Source of the DNA: Glycine soja
Lineage: Eukaryota > Streptophyta > Magnoliopsida > Fabales > Fabaceae
Reading direction: 5' to 3'
Assembly: GCF_004193775.1 (NCBI RefSeq)
Contig: NC_041007.1
Coordinates: forward strand, 29,166,850 to 29,230,849
DNA: 64,000 bases
In this document: piece after piece, positions 1-11,569 of the stretch
Numbering within the stretch: position 1 is the first letter of the stretch
Layout: every line of letters starts with the position of its first letter
The notes under the pieces: generated by a model
What the model saw: only the letters and a program-made list of their open reading frames with translations
What the model was told of the DNA's origin: nothing
The model's database searches: none
Position numbers and translations under genes: made by a program

Positions 1-329
1 GACAATCCTAAGTTTATTTTCGCTTAGTAAATTAAATTAGGGTTGGACTGAGCGGTTAACTGTTAGGGACAAAATCCTCATAACCTGGGATAAGAGAATG
101 GCTTCTGAATCAAGAGGATACAACACGTTTTTGATACTGTTAATTTGGTATTCCAATCTGTTTGTTCTTTAATTCACTAAACAAACACACCCCCCAATTG
201 TTACTGTTACTGTTATAACGAAGCATATTATGAACAATTGGTTAGTCATTGCTCGTTGCGGAATGACCTAGGATCACTTCCTAGTTATTGCATTTTAATG
301 TTTATTTGATTCAGGTACGGCCTCGATCA
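1..329 (+). repeat. 5' LTR of Athila-like copy 1 (3' part only)
   Basis: Matches the last third of the LTRs at 24644-25713, 29745-30900 and 38775-39946 and ends in the same CGATCA just before the primer binding site. The LTR start lies upstream of the window. Confidence 0.92.
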
Positions 330-333
330 AACT

Positions 334-350
334 TGGCGCCGTTGCCGGGG
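334..350 (+). other. Primer binding site, tRNA-Asp
   Basis: TGGCGCCGTTGCCGGGG, four bases after the LTR end, is complementary to the 3' end of plant tRNA-Asp including CCA, the usual primer of Athila-lineage elements. Confidence 0.9.
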
Positions 351-1245
351 AGCAGTGGTCCAAAAGTTCATAATAACTAGTGATTCGTGCTTTATGTTTA
401 CTTGTTTTACGTTTAATTCTTTTGTTTAGTGTGTTCGTGTTGTGTTAGTGTTGTTTTATTTGATGTTCTGTTTTGCAATTTAGTAGTACCCCTTGTTCAG
501 CGCTTCCCCTATTTCAATTTTATGTTTGCTATGAATCATGCTTAGTGACGGAATTAGAGACTGATTATGTGTTACTGTTCACACAGCATTGCATTAGTGA
601 CTGAATTAGTGACTGCTGCTTACAATTTAATTGGCGATTTTTGGTTTGATAGTTAGGGTTGTTATTTTTGGCTGAATTTTTGTGTGGTAGGTTCTTTTGA
701 CTTATATTTTGTGTGAAAAATACCAGGAACACTTGTTGTGGCTGGATTTGAGAGATTAAAAAAAATTTGAGAACTTGTGTTTAGCAAAACTTCAAATGGC
801 CATAACTTTCGCTCCGGGTATCAGAATGACTATTATTATATATGTATTTGGGGTAGAAAAAAATTTCCTATATTGTGGCAACCAAGCAAAGCTCGGTTGA
901 GGTCTCTAACTAGCCAAAATCTTCTGTTTACTAGTTTTTTTTTTATTTTCAAGTTTTATTGTTTTATTTTTCTAAACTTTCCTTAGGCAGTTTCCATAGT
1001 TAGACTTTGAATTTTTGTCTGAAAATTTTTATGCTATCTTTTCATGATTTTAGGGTGTCGCTCACAAAATTTCAGCTCATTTGGATATTGTTTGAGTGTA
1101 GCTGTAGTTTTAACCCACCTTTTTTGCCCTATCTGAGAAACACATGAACTGCTGCATACAATGCATGACTAGAGGCAATCCAGGTAACTTACAACCCTTT
1201 GATCCTGACATAGATAGAACATTCCATTGATTAGTTAGGCATAGT
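351..1245 (+). other. Untranslated leader of Athila-like copy 1
   Basis: AT-rich leader between primer site and gag, homologous to 30921-31733 in copy 2. I see no gene or RNA feature in it. Confidence 0.7.
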
Positions 1246-3077
1246 GTGCATCTTGAGCATTCTGTTACTAGTGAGTCTGAGCATTTTGTTGTTGGTAATT
1301 TTGAACATCCTGATTTTGAACATTATAATTTTGAACACTCTGATTTTGAACATTCTGAAAATATGGCTCAACCTCCACCTTGTGAGAGGACTCTATGGGA
1401 AATGGCTGCACCTGATTTTACTTATGAAAGCTTATGCATTCAATACCCTGATGAGGATGTCCCATATGTTCTTAAAACTGGACTGATACACTTGTTGCCC
1501 AAGTTTCATGGTCTTGCAGGTGAAGACCCTCATAAATATCTGAAAGAATTCCATATTGTCTGCTCCACCATGAAACCTCCAGATGTACAAGAAGATCACA
1601 TCTTTCTGAAGGCCTTTCCTCATTCTTTGGAGGGAGTGGCAAAAGATTTGTTGTATTACCTTGCTCCAAGGTCCATTACGAGCTAGGATGACCTAAAGAG
1701 AGTGTTCTTAGAGAAAATTTTCCCTGCTTCTAGGACCACTGCCATCAGAAAGGATATTTCAGGCATCAGACAACTCAGTGGAGAAAGCCTATATGAATAC
1801 TGGGAAATATTCAAAAAATTATGCGCCAATTGCCCTCACCACCAGATTTCTGAGCAACTTCTTTTCCAATATTTTTATGAAGGACTCAGTAACATGGAGA
1901 GAAGTATGATTGATGCTGCCAGTGGTGGAGCCCTTGGAGACATGACCCCTACTGAAGCCAGGAATTTAATTGAGAAGATGGCTTCCAACTCCCAGCAATT
2001 TAGTGCCAGAAATGATGCTATTGTCATTAGAGGAGTGCATGAGGTAGCCACGAATTCATCTTCATCATCTGAAACTAAGAAGCTTGAGGGTAAACTAGAT
2101 GCCTTGGTTAACCTGGTAACCCAGCTGGCCTTGTATCAGAAATTTGTACCTGTCGCAAGAGTCTGTGGTTTATGCTCCTCTGCTGACCACAATACTGAAC
2201 TTTGCCCTTCTATGCAGCAATTTGGAGCAATTAAGCAGCCTAAAGCTTATGCTGCAAACATTTACAATAGACCTCCTTAACCTCAGCAACAAAATCAACC
2301 ACAACAGAACAATTATGACCTCTCCAGCAACAGATACAATCCTGGATGGAGGAATCACCCTAATCTCAGATGGTCTAGCCCTCAACAACAACAACAACAG
2401 CCTGCTCCTTCCTTCCAAAATGTTGCTGGTCCAAGCAGGCCATACGTTCCTTCCCCAATGCAACAACAACAACAACAGCCACAGTAACAACAGAAACAAA
2501 GGCAACAATCAACTGAGGCCCCTTCTCAGCCTTCCTTAGAGGAGTTAGTGAGGCAAATGACAATACAAAATATGCAGTTTCAGCAAGAGACAAGAGCCTC
2601 CATTCAGAGTTTGACAAATCAGATGGGGCAGATGGCCACTCAGTTGAACCAAGCTCAGTCCCAAAACTCAGACAAGCTGCCTTCTCAAGCTGTGCAGAAT
2701 CCGAGAAACGTGAGTGCCATCACTTTGAGGTCTGGTAAGCAAACTGAAGTGCCTATCCCAGTAGCAGAACCTACACCTGAAGGAGAGAAGGAGATAGATG
2801 CACAAAAGAGACAGCCTCCTGACCAGGCAGGACCTTCTTCTAGCAATTCTGATGTACGACAACCTCCTATTCCTCTACCATTTCCACCTAGACCAATTCC
2901 TAACAAGAAGATGGAAGAGATAGATAAGGAGATCTTGGAGACTTTCAGAAAGGTAGAAGTGAATATACCTCTATTGGATGCCCTCAAACAAATTCCAAGA
3001 TATGCCAAGTTTTTAAAGGAGATGTGCACCCACAAGAGGAAGCTTAAAGGAAACAGAAGAATTAGCATGGGCAGAAA
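1246..3077 (+). pseudogene. Broken gag and start of pol, Athila-like copy 1
   Basis: One frame carries the gag of legume Athila elements: an acidic N-terminal stretch with repeated FEH motifs (1246-1360), the capsid-like region starting at an MAQPPP methionine (1363), then a short Cys/His cluster (CGLCSSADHNTELC) near 2162-2205 and a Gln/Asn-rich linker leading toward protease. The frame is cut by TAG at 1684-1686 where copy 2 has a Trp codon, TAA at 2278-2280, and TAA at 2485-2487. The TAA at 2278 is shared with copy 2. The coding sequence stops at a solo LTR inserted at 3078 and resumes in the same frame beyond it. Gag would form the cytoplasmic particle; this copy cannot make a full-length one without suppression. 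Confidence 0.88.
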
Positions 3078-4701
3078 TGTTGGATCGAGTGGCCTTAGAA
3101 TAATTAAGAAGGGGGGGGTTGAATTAATTATTCCTAAACCTTTACTAATTAAAATTTACTCTTCCAAGGCTTTTACTAAATTGTTAAGAGAATGAGGAAT
3201 AGAAGAGAAACTTAACAGAAAGTAAAAGCGGAAATTAAATGCACAGTGGAAAGTAAAATAGTAGGGAAGAAGGAAACAAACACACAAGAGTTTTTATACT
3301 AGTTCGGCAACAACCCGTGCCTACATCCAGTCCCCAAGCGACCTGTGGTCCTCAAGATTTCTTTCAACCTTGTAAAAATCCTTTTACAAGCAAAGATCCA
3401 CAAGGGATGTACCCTCCATTGTTCTCTTTGAACCTAGTGGATGTACCCTCCACTAGAACTGATCCACAAGAGATGTACCCTCTCTTGTTCTCAGACAAAC
3501 CCAAGTAGATGTACCCTCTAATTGTACCACAAAGGATTTACCCTCCAATGTGTTGAGACAAAGATCTCAGGCTGATAAACCTTTGATACTTTGTGAATGG
3601 GGATACCAAAGAATTCTCAGGCGGTTAGTCCGTTGAACACTTTTGTATTAGGGAAAGGGAAGAATCAAAAGAATTCTCAGACTGTGTCATTTTGAATTCT
3701 TTGACAAGGGAGAAGGGAGACACAAAAGAATTCAGGTGGTTAGTCCTTCGTTCTTTTGGAAAAGGGAGAAGAGAGACACAAAAAGAATTCAGGCGGTTAG
3801 TCCTTGGCGAATTCTTTTTGGAAAAGGGAGGAGAGAATGAAAAGATGAATAGCACAAGTTTTCAAGGTTTGCAAAACTAGAAAACTTCAAAAAGCTTTTG
3901 GTACAAAGAAGAAGAAGAAGTTCAAAGAGATTCAAGGCTTGTAAAGGATTGTAATGAAATGATTGGAAAAGTATTCAAGATGATTGAAATGCAAAACAAA
4001 GCCTTGCTTTTATAGACTCTTCATGTCTGGTCAAGACAACCATTTAGAAGAGTTATAACTTTTAGAAAAACTTAAAACCAATTTGAAAAAGTCAAAAACC
4101 TTTTGAAGAGTTACATCTTTTGATTTATTCGAAAACAGTCACTGGTAATTGATTACCAAATTAGTGTAATCGATTACACAAAGCATTTGTGTGAAAGGAT
4201 GTGACTCTTCACATTTGAATTTGAATTTCAACGTTCAAAGGCACTGGTAATCGATTACCAAAACATTGTAATCGATTACAGCTTTGTGAAAATAATTGGA
4301 ACGTTGTAAATTCAATTTGAAAACTTTTTCAAAACAATTTTGCTACTGGTAATCGATTACAACAATCTGGTAATCGATAACCAGAGAGTAAAAACTCTTT
4401 GGTAAAGGGTTTTGTCAAAAACTCATGTGCTATTCAAAGTTTTAAAAAACTTTTTAATACTTATCTTGATTGAGTCTTCTCTTCATTCTTGAATCTTGAA
4501 TCTTGAATTTTGATCCTTATCTCTAGACTTTCTTCTTGAGTCTTGAATTCTTTTTTATTCTTATCTTGAACTCTTGAATTGTTCTTGATTGATCTTTGAG
4601 CTTTTTGTCATCACCTTTGTCATCATCTTTTGTTATCGTCATTGTTATCATTAAAACACCTTTGAATCACCTTTGATTCACCATGAAGCTTTGCTTCTAC
4701 A
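3078..4701 (-). mobile_element. Solo LTR (1624 bp) inside pol of Athila-like copy 1
   Basis: Begins TGTTGGATCG and ends CTTCTACA, flanked by the 5-bp duplication AGAAA (3073-3077 and 4702-4706); copy 2 shows the empty site. No coding domain is present, so a solo LTR is the simplest reading. A TATA-like element on the minus strand (about 4006-4018) suggests minus orientation. It contains six dyads related to GGTAATCGATTACC between 4143 and 4385. The shorter element at 53086-53905 has the same ends and motifs. Lineage not identified; the conserved GTTCGGCAACAACC block near 3302 suggests copia. Confidence 0.82.
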
Positions 4702-4706
4702 AGAAA

Positions 4707-7700
4707 CGTGTCCGCATTGATAGGTAAATCTGTTCCTCACATTCCTCAGAAATGTAAAGACCAAGGTACTTTCTATGTACCTTGGAGTATTGGGAACAAT
4801 AATTTTAAGAATGCCATGCTAGACTTAGGAGCATCAGTAAGTGTTATGCCTCAGTCTATTTTCAATTCTCTATCTCTTGGACCTTTGCAATCCGTAGATG
4901 TGGTAATTCATTTGGCAAATAGAAGTGTTGCTTACCCTGCAGGTTTCATAGAAGAGGTATTGGTGAGGGTTGGTGAACTTATTTTCCCTGTTGATTTTTA
5001 TGTTCTTGATATGGAAGAGGGATTCTCCCATGGTTCAGTCCTAATTATTTTAGGCAGGCCATTTATGAAAACAACCCAAACCAAAATAGATGTTTATGTA
5101 GGCACATTGTCTATGGAATTTGGTGATATTGTTGTTCATTTTAACATTCTTGATGCCATGAAACATCCATCTGAAGATCATTCTGTTTTCCGTGCTGAGA
5201 TACTTGATCAACTTGTTGATGAATATATGTTTGATGTTCTTTCTATGCATGGTAACAAACATCCATTTGAGTCTGATCTACATAATTGTCATCTTTCATG
5301 CATTGAATCTGAGGTTGAATTGGATCCTGAATCTGATCTTTATGCTAACAGTAATGTTAAATTTGATCCTGGTTTTGATTTGTTGGGTGTTGTACCTTTT
5401 GAGGTTGATTTTGTAGAATCAGAATGCACTAACCCTTTTGCAAGAAATACATATGCTTCTAATTTGCTTTATGAGATGCAGGCTGAAGAACCTTCCTCTT
5501 CTCCTCCCACTGTTCAGCCATCAACCACACCGGAGCTTAAGCCCTTACCAGAAAACCTCAAGTATGCTTATTTAGAAGACAACAAAAAATTTCCAGTAAT
5601 CATCTCTGCTTCCCTTACTACTGAGCAAGAGGACAAGTTGCTGCTAGTGCTCAAGAAGCACAAGAAAACCATTGGATGGACTTTAGCAGACATTCCTGGT
5701 ATTAGCCCCTCTACCTACATGCATAGAATACTTTTAGAGGATGGAGTTAAGCCAGTAAGGCAACCACAACAACGACTCAACCCCATCATCCTAGACGTGG
5801 TAAAAAAGGAAGTGACCAAGCTCTTACAAGCCGGAATCATTTACCCCATTTCTGACAGCCAGTGGGTGAGTCCAGTTCAAGTGGTTCCTAAGAAGACAGG
5901 CCCCAGAGTAATAAAAAATGAGAGGGATGAGCTTATTCCCACATGAGTGCAGAACAGATGGAGAGTCTGCGTTGACTATAGGAGGCTGTACCAGGCAACT
6001 CGGAAAGATCATTTTCCCCTGCCATTCATTGATCAGATGCTTGAGCGCTTGGCAGGTAAGTCCCATTATTGCTTCCTTGATGGTTTTTCTGGGTATTTGC
6101 AAATTCATATTGCTCCTGAGGATCAAGAAAAGACCATATTCACCTGTCCCTTTGGTACTTTTGCCTATAGGAGAATGCCATTTGGCCTATGCAACGCCCC
6201 TGGTACTTTCCAGCGGTGTATGCTTAGCATTTTCAGTGATTTTCTAGAGTGTTGCATAGAGGTGTTTATGGATGATTTTACCGCTTATGGATCCTCTTTT
6301 GATGCTTGTTTGAATAGTTTGGATAGAGTTCTTAACAGATGCATTGAAACTAACCTTGTGCTGAATTTTGAAAAATGTCACTTCATGGTAGAACAAGGTA
6401 TAGTTTTAGGGCATATAATTTCAAATAAAGGCATAGAGGTAGACCCTGCAAAAATAGTTGTTATTTCACAATTGCCTTACCCCTCTTGTGTGCGAGAGGT
6501 TCGTTCTTTTCTTGGTCATGCAGGGTTTTATAGACGTTTTATCAGGTATTTTAGCAAGGTGGCCCTTCCACTTTCCAATTTGCAGCAAAAGGAGGTGGAG
6601 TTCGATTTTGATGACAGGTGCGAAGAGGCCTTTGATCGCCTCAAGCGTGCGTTGACTACCACCCCTATCATTCAGGCACCGGATTGGACAGCCCCGTTCG
6701 AGCTGATGTGTGATGCGCCAAATTATGCATTGGGGGCTATCCTTGCCCAAAAGATTAATAAGCTACCTCGGGTGATTTACTACGCTTCCAGAACTTTGGA
6801 TGCTACCCAAGCAAATTACACTACCATAGAAAAGGAGCTACTAGCGATAGTTTTTGCTCTTGAAAAATTTTGTTCATATTTGCTTGGTTCTCATGTCATT
6901 GTTTATACTGACCATGCAGCTCTGAAGTACTTGTTGAAAAAGGTTGAATCAAAGCCTCGTTTGATCAGGTGGATGCTTTGGCTCCAAGAGTTTGATTTAG
7001 AGATCCATGATCGGAGCGATGCACAAAACTTAGTAGCTGACCACCTGAGTAGGATCGAGCATGCGCCAGAGGACTCACCCATTCGAGATGATTTTTCGGA
7101 TGACCATTTATACATTCTGTATAATATTTCTGATTCCTTCCCCACTCCTTGGTTTGCTAATATTGTGAATTATTTGGTTGCTTCTGTTTTTCCTCCTTCA
7201 GCATCTAAAGCTCAAACTGATAAAATTAAAAGTGATGCTAAGCATTATATTTTGGATGACCCTTATTTGTGGAAGATGTGCAGTGACCAAGTTGTTAGGA
7301 GATGCATTTCGGACCATGAGATTGACTCGGTCCTGAATTTTTGTAATTCTTCCGCACCAGGCGGCCATCTTGGCATACAAAGGACAGCTCGCAGGGTGCT
7401 TGACTGTGGTTTCTATTGGCCCACCATTTTCAAGGATGCATGGAGAAGTTGTAGTACTTGTGAGCCTTGTCAGAGAGCAGGTGGTCACTTTCTTGGAAAC
7501 AACAAATGCCTCAATAACCTATGTTGTTCTGTGAGGTGTTTGATGTATGGGGTATCGATTTTATGGGACTTTTCCCTATCTCTTTTGGTTTTGTTTATAT
7601 TCTCCTTGCTATTGATTATGTTTCAAAATGGGTGGAAGCCAAAGCCACCCGAACTAACGATGCTAAGGTTGTTGTGGATATTGTTAGATCTAATCTGTTT

Positions 7701-8460
7701 TGCAGGTTTGGAATCCCTAAAGCCATCGTTAGTGATCAAGGCACCCATTTTTGCAATAGATCAATGTATGCCTTGCTCAAAAAGTATGGGGTCGTTCATA
7801 GAATTTCCACACCTTACCACCCTCAAACTAATGGGCAAGCTGAGATTTCAAACAGGGAGATAAAAAGGATCTTGGAGAAGATAGTGCAGCCTAACAGAAA
7901 GGATTGGAGCACCAGGCTGGATGATGCTCTTTGGGCGCATAGGACTGCCTACAAGGCACCTATAGGGATGTCCCCTTATTGGGTTGTCTTTGGCAAGGCA
8001 TGTCATCTTCCCGTAGAGATAGAGCACAAAGCCTATTGGGCTGTGAAGACATGCAACTTCTCTTTTGATTAGGCTGGCGAGGAAATAAAGTTGCAACTAA
8101 GTGAGCTAGATGAGATCCATTTAGAAGCCTATGAGAATTCCAAGTTCTACAAGGAAAAGACCAAGAAGTTCCATGACAGCATGATAGCTAAGAAAGACTT
8201 TGTGGTTGGGCAGAAGGTTTTATTGTATAACTCTAGGCTCGGACTCATGAGTGGTAAGTTGAGGTCAAAGTGGATTGGTCGGTCCTTTTGTGGTAACTAA
8301 CGTTTTTCCTTATGGTACAGTTGAGATCAAAAGTGAATCCACAAATAAGAGCTTCAAGGTCAATGGACACCGGCTGAAACCATTCCTCACAATTCCTTCT
8401 TTAGTGGATGTCGTAGTGGAAGAGACCTCCTTACTCCACCCGACTTCTCTTCCGCCATGA
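4707..8460 (+). pseudogene. Broken pol (protease, RT, RNase H, integrase), Athila-like copy 1
   Basis: Resumes pol after the solo LTR. In order: aspartic protease (DLGAS near 4818-4835), reverse transcriptase with the FMDD active-site box near 6265-6276, RNase H ([10 protein letters not shown] near 6907-6936), integrase zinc region (about 7342-7480) and integrase core (WGIDFMG near 7548, SDQGTHF near 7732). Lesions: TGA at 5944-5946, a frameshift around 7483-7500, TAA at 7516-7518, TAG at 8070-8072 and a 4-bp insertion near 8276-8280. The first zinc-binding His of the integrase (His in copy 2, HSSAPGGH) is Asn here. The insert plus its duplication adds 1629 bp, a multiple of three, so it did not shift the frame. 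Clearly dead. Confidence 0.92.
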
Positions 8461-9197
8461 CTTAGGGAATTTTCTTTTTCTGTCTCCTTCTTTACTTTTG
8501 ACGCACTTGTCCAATTTTATTGATTGATCTGATTGCTTTGAATCTTGTGATAGTGCCACATTGAGGACAATGTGTTGTTTAAGTGTGGAGGGAGATTGTT
8601 CTTTGTTTGGGTTTTTTCTAGGTTAAATTTGTTATGTTGGTTTTATGTTTTGTGTACAACATTGCATGTTTCTCTTTGAATTTTGGGTTATGTACAAGAA
8701 ATGGGTAATTGTTTTCGAAATAAGAGTTTCTTGGCATTTTGTGAATTGAAATCCTTGCCATCTCTACATGTCAAGTTAGTTATGAAAGGTCGAATTGAAA
8801 GTGATAAATTTACCATTGGTGAGATTTTGAGCCATCATTGCTTATTTTATTTGGTGTGCTTTGCCCCATTGATTGCTTGCACAATAGCCTTGGCTTGACT
8901 CTTGTTGATACTTCTTGGTTCACATGCATGTTGGGAAATGATTTAGGCATTTTATTCTTATAACCTCTAGCCAAATGAGCCTACCTTGAATTAATTCCTT
9001 TGATAGCCCTTTTGAGCCTATGTTTCCCTTTCCTTGTTTTGAAGCTCACTACAAGCCTTAAGTGAAAAACCATGATATCACCGTACCCTTAAGGAATTTT
9101 GGAGCTTTAGAATTGTTTTAGGAATAAGTGTGGGGGGGGGGGGGGGTATGTTTCATTGGAAGATATGATTTTTGGCCATGCTTAATGTTTTATTTTG

Positions 9198-9232
<35 letters not shown>

Positions 9233-9268
9233 CCTAGTTCTTGCTTTAATCTTCAAAAATTCAAAATA
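8461..9268 (+). other. 3' untranslated region of Athila-like copy 1, first part
   Basis: Homologous to 37260-38140 of copy 2. Contains purine-rich tracts, among them a G run at about 9132-9146 within GTGTGGGG, typical of the long 3' spacer of this lineage. No env-like or other ORF is convincing. Confidence 0.75.
9200..9231. repeat. (AT)n microsatellite
   Basis: About sixteen uninterrupted AT dinucleotides in the 3' spacer of copy 1; not present at the matching place in copy 2 (about 38060). Confidence 0.95.
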
Positions 9269-9273
9269 CTTTC

Positions 9274-10096
9274 TGATGGAAGCTTGCTTGTGGGGCTTCT
9301 ATGGAGGCTGGATCTTTGAGCTTCAATGGGGTCCTTTAATGGTGATTTTCCACCATGGAGATGCAGCGGAAGACAAAGGAAAAGAGGTGAGAGGAGGCGC
9401 CATCCATTAAGGGATAAGCCATGGAAGAAGGAGCTTCACCACCAAGATGAGCCTTGGATAAGAAGCTTGGAAGGATGCTTCAATGGAGGAAAAGAAAGAG
9501 GGAGTGAAAGAGAGAGGGGGGAGCACTAAATTGAAGGAATAAAAGAGGGAGAGAAGTGGAACTTTGAAGTATGTCTCACAAGACTCTCATTCATCAAAGT
9601 TACAAAAAGTGTTACACATGCTTCTATTTATAGACTAGGTAGCTTCCTTGAGAAGCTTCTTTGAGAAAACTTCCTTGAGAAGCTAGAGCTTAGCTACACA
9701 CACCCCTCTAATAACTAAGCTCACCTCCTTGAGAAGTTTCCTTGAGAAGATTCCTAAAGAAGTTAGAGCTTAGCTACACACACCCCCTATAATAGCTAAG
9801 CTCACCCCCATGCCTAAATACATGAAAATATAAAAAAAGTCCCTATTTCAAAAACTACTCAAAATGCCCTGAAATACAAGGCTAAAACCCTATACTACTT
9901 GAATGGCCAAAATACAAGGCCCAAAAAAAGGAAAAACCAATTCTAACATTTACAAAGAAGAATGGATCCAACCTTGACCCATGGGCTCAAAAATCTACCC
10001 TAAGGTTCATGAGAACCCTAGGGCCTTCTTTAGTAGCTCTAGCCCAAGCCTCTTGGAGTCTTCTATCCAATACCCTTGGGGGGTAGGATTGCATCA
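9274..10096 (-). repeat. 3' LTR (element sense) of the gypsy deletion derivative
   Basis: 823 bp, repeated at 13667-14065 plus 23550-24001. Contains tandem CCTTGAGAAGCTT-type short repeats near 9640-9760; the right copy has one extra repeat unit of about 28 bp. Confidence 0.9.
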
Positions 10097-10545
10097 TCCC
10101 CTCCACCTTGGAAAGGATTTGACCTCAAATCCTGAGGTTCTTCATACTCTAGGCTCCTTCCCTTGACACCTGTAAAAAAAACATATGTATTAGTGGTGTT
10201 GGGTATGTTAGAGTAGGGTAAGGTCTGAAAACCCCTTTCATGGACATCTTCCCATGAGGGAACATGGTTCCTCACCAACTGAATGAGTGGTTCTACAAGT
10301 ATAGAAAAATATGGGACAAACCTTTTGTAAAAGTTTAAGTCATGGAAGCCCCAGATTTCCCTTATACTTGGTGGAGGGGGCCAATCAGGAAGTACCTTTA
10401 TTCCCTTAGGGTCCGTGGGAACCCCTTGATCACTATTTAAAAAATTAAGGAAAGTAATGCAATAAAGCGTACCTTTTTCTGTATTTTTATGTTGATTATT
10501 CCTACAAAAAAAATACGACAAACCTAAGGTGTCCCATATGACCAC
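10063..10545 (-). pseudogene. RT fragment and polyprotein C-terminus, gypsy derivative
   Basis: On the minus strand a fragment of the RT end is recognisable (DPKGIKVLPDWPPPPSIRE, then a FYKRFVPYFS segment), corresponding to the region after the active-site box where chromoviral RT runs into RNase H. It is followed, after a deletion, by a short tail (DLRSNPFQGGGDD) that resembles the polyprotein C-terminus of legume chromoviruses and overlaps the polypurine tract. Catalytic RT residues, RNase H and integrase are missing. The homology call is by recognition; an alignment to Reina/Tekay-type polyproteins would settle the lineage. Confidence 0.72.
10097..10109 (-). other. Polypurine tract of the gypsy deletion derivative
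   Basis: On the minus strand AAGGTGGAGGGGA lies directly before the LTR start TGATGCAATCC, the expected place of the plus-strand DNA primer. Confidence 0.8.
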
Positions 10546-10693
10546 CTAAGTTTGTATTAAAACCAAAAATAAGAACAAACCTACCTAATGAGTCCCTATG
10601 TACATCAATCATGAAGACGTTGGGTGCATGACTAATTTTACAAAAGAGGGTTGCAACACTCAACACATTCATCATATCACTTATTGTAGGGAT

Positions 10694-11569
10694 TTAGTAC
10701 CTAATAATACCTATTTTGGGCACCAACAAAGCACAAGGATTTAAGCTCTTACGAACCAAACCCTCATCCAACAACTCCTTTACTTGAGGAATAACCTCAA
10801 GCCCAAGAGGTGTGGCAGTGCTAACAAGTGTCTTTTTACAAAAGAGAAAATGTGGAGGTTGTCTAAGAGGGAATGTTTCTTTAATGTTTGTCTTTATTGT
10901 AAAATGAGTTTCCTTCTTAGCTAACCTCTTGGAGGAGACACTTACCTCCTTACACTTCTCTTTAACCACTAATGGTTGTCCATCTTCTTGGGGGTAGATT
11001 TCTTCACTAGATTCTTCCCCTTTTGCTTCTTCACTTTCACTAGAGGATGGTGAAGTAGTAGCCTCATCTTGGCTACTATAAATGTCTTGGCCCCTCATAA
11101 TCATGGCTTTTGTGGTGGGGCATTGAGAAGTAATGTGTCCTCTTCCAAGACATTTAAAGCACTTTATAGAGCTAGTTTTCTCTTGCATACTAGCCTTAGG
11201 GGCTTGATTTTCTATTGTCTTCCCCTTATCATCTTTGGGCTTAGAAGGTGTCACCCCTAAGATGCCTTGACCTTGGTCTTTCTTTGGATAAGAGTGAGAG
11301 CCATAAGATTTTGAAGTAGACTTCTTTTTAAGTTGTTGCTCTACCCTTATTTCCCAATCTAAGTTAGCCTCTACATTGTCCTTCCCTTGGATGCATGAGA
11401 GGTTAATGTTAGCCTCTTGAGGCTTTCTTTCCTTTTCTCTTCTATGGGAGTGAGGTCTAAGATGTGACCTATGCCTTCCTTCGTAATAGTCACGAAGTTC
11501 TTCACTTAGGCTCTTGCAAGAGTTATGACTACTATAGGAGGCATGTTTTTCTCTTTTCATTTCTTTCAT
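10694..11569 (-). pseudogene. Gag remnant with zinc knuckle joined to the start of RT
   Basis: 291 codons open on the minus strand. Residues about 1-120 are basic and polar, as in the tail of gag; a CCHC zinc knuckle (CFKCLGRGHITSQC) lies near residues 136-149; an acidic Ser/Glu stretch follows. The last ~50 residues read as the beginning of RT (VKELLDEGLVRKSLNPCALL), so the protease region appears to have been deleted and gag joined almost directly to RT. The ORF ends before the RT catalytic core. A gag of this kind might still bind RNA, but its capsid part upstream of 11569 is not recognisable. Confidence 0.75.

Noticed and set aside
777..986. Small ORFs in the Athila leader (also 31444-31656)
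   Set aside because: Not in matching positions or frames in the two homologous leaders.
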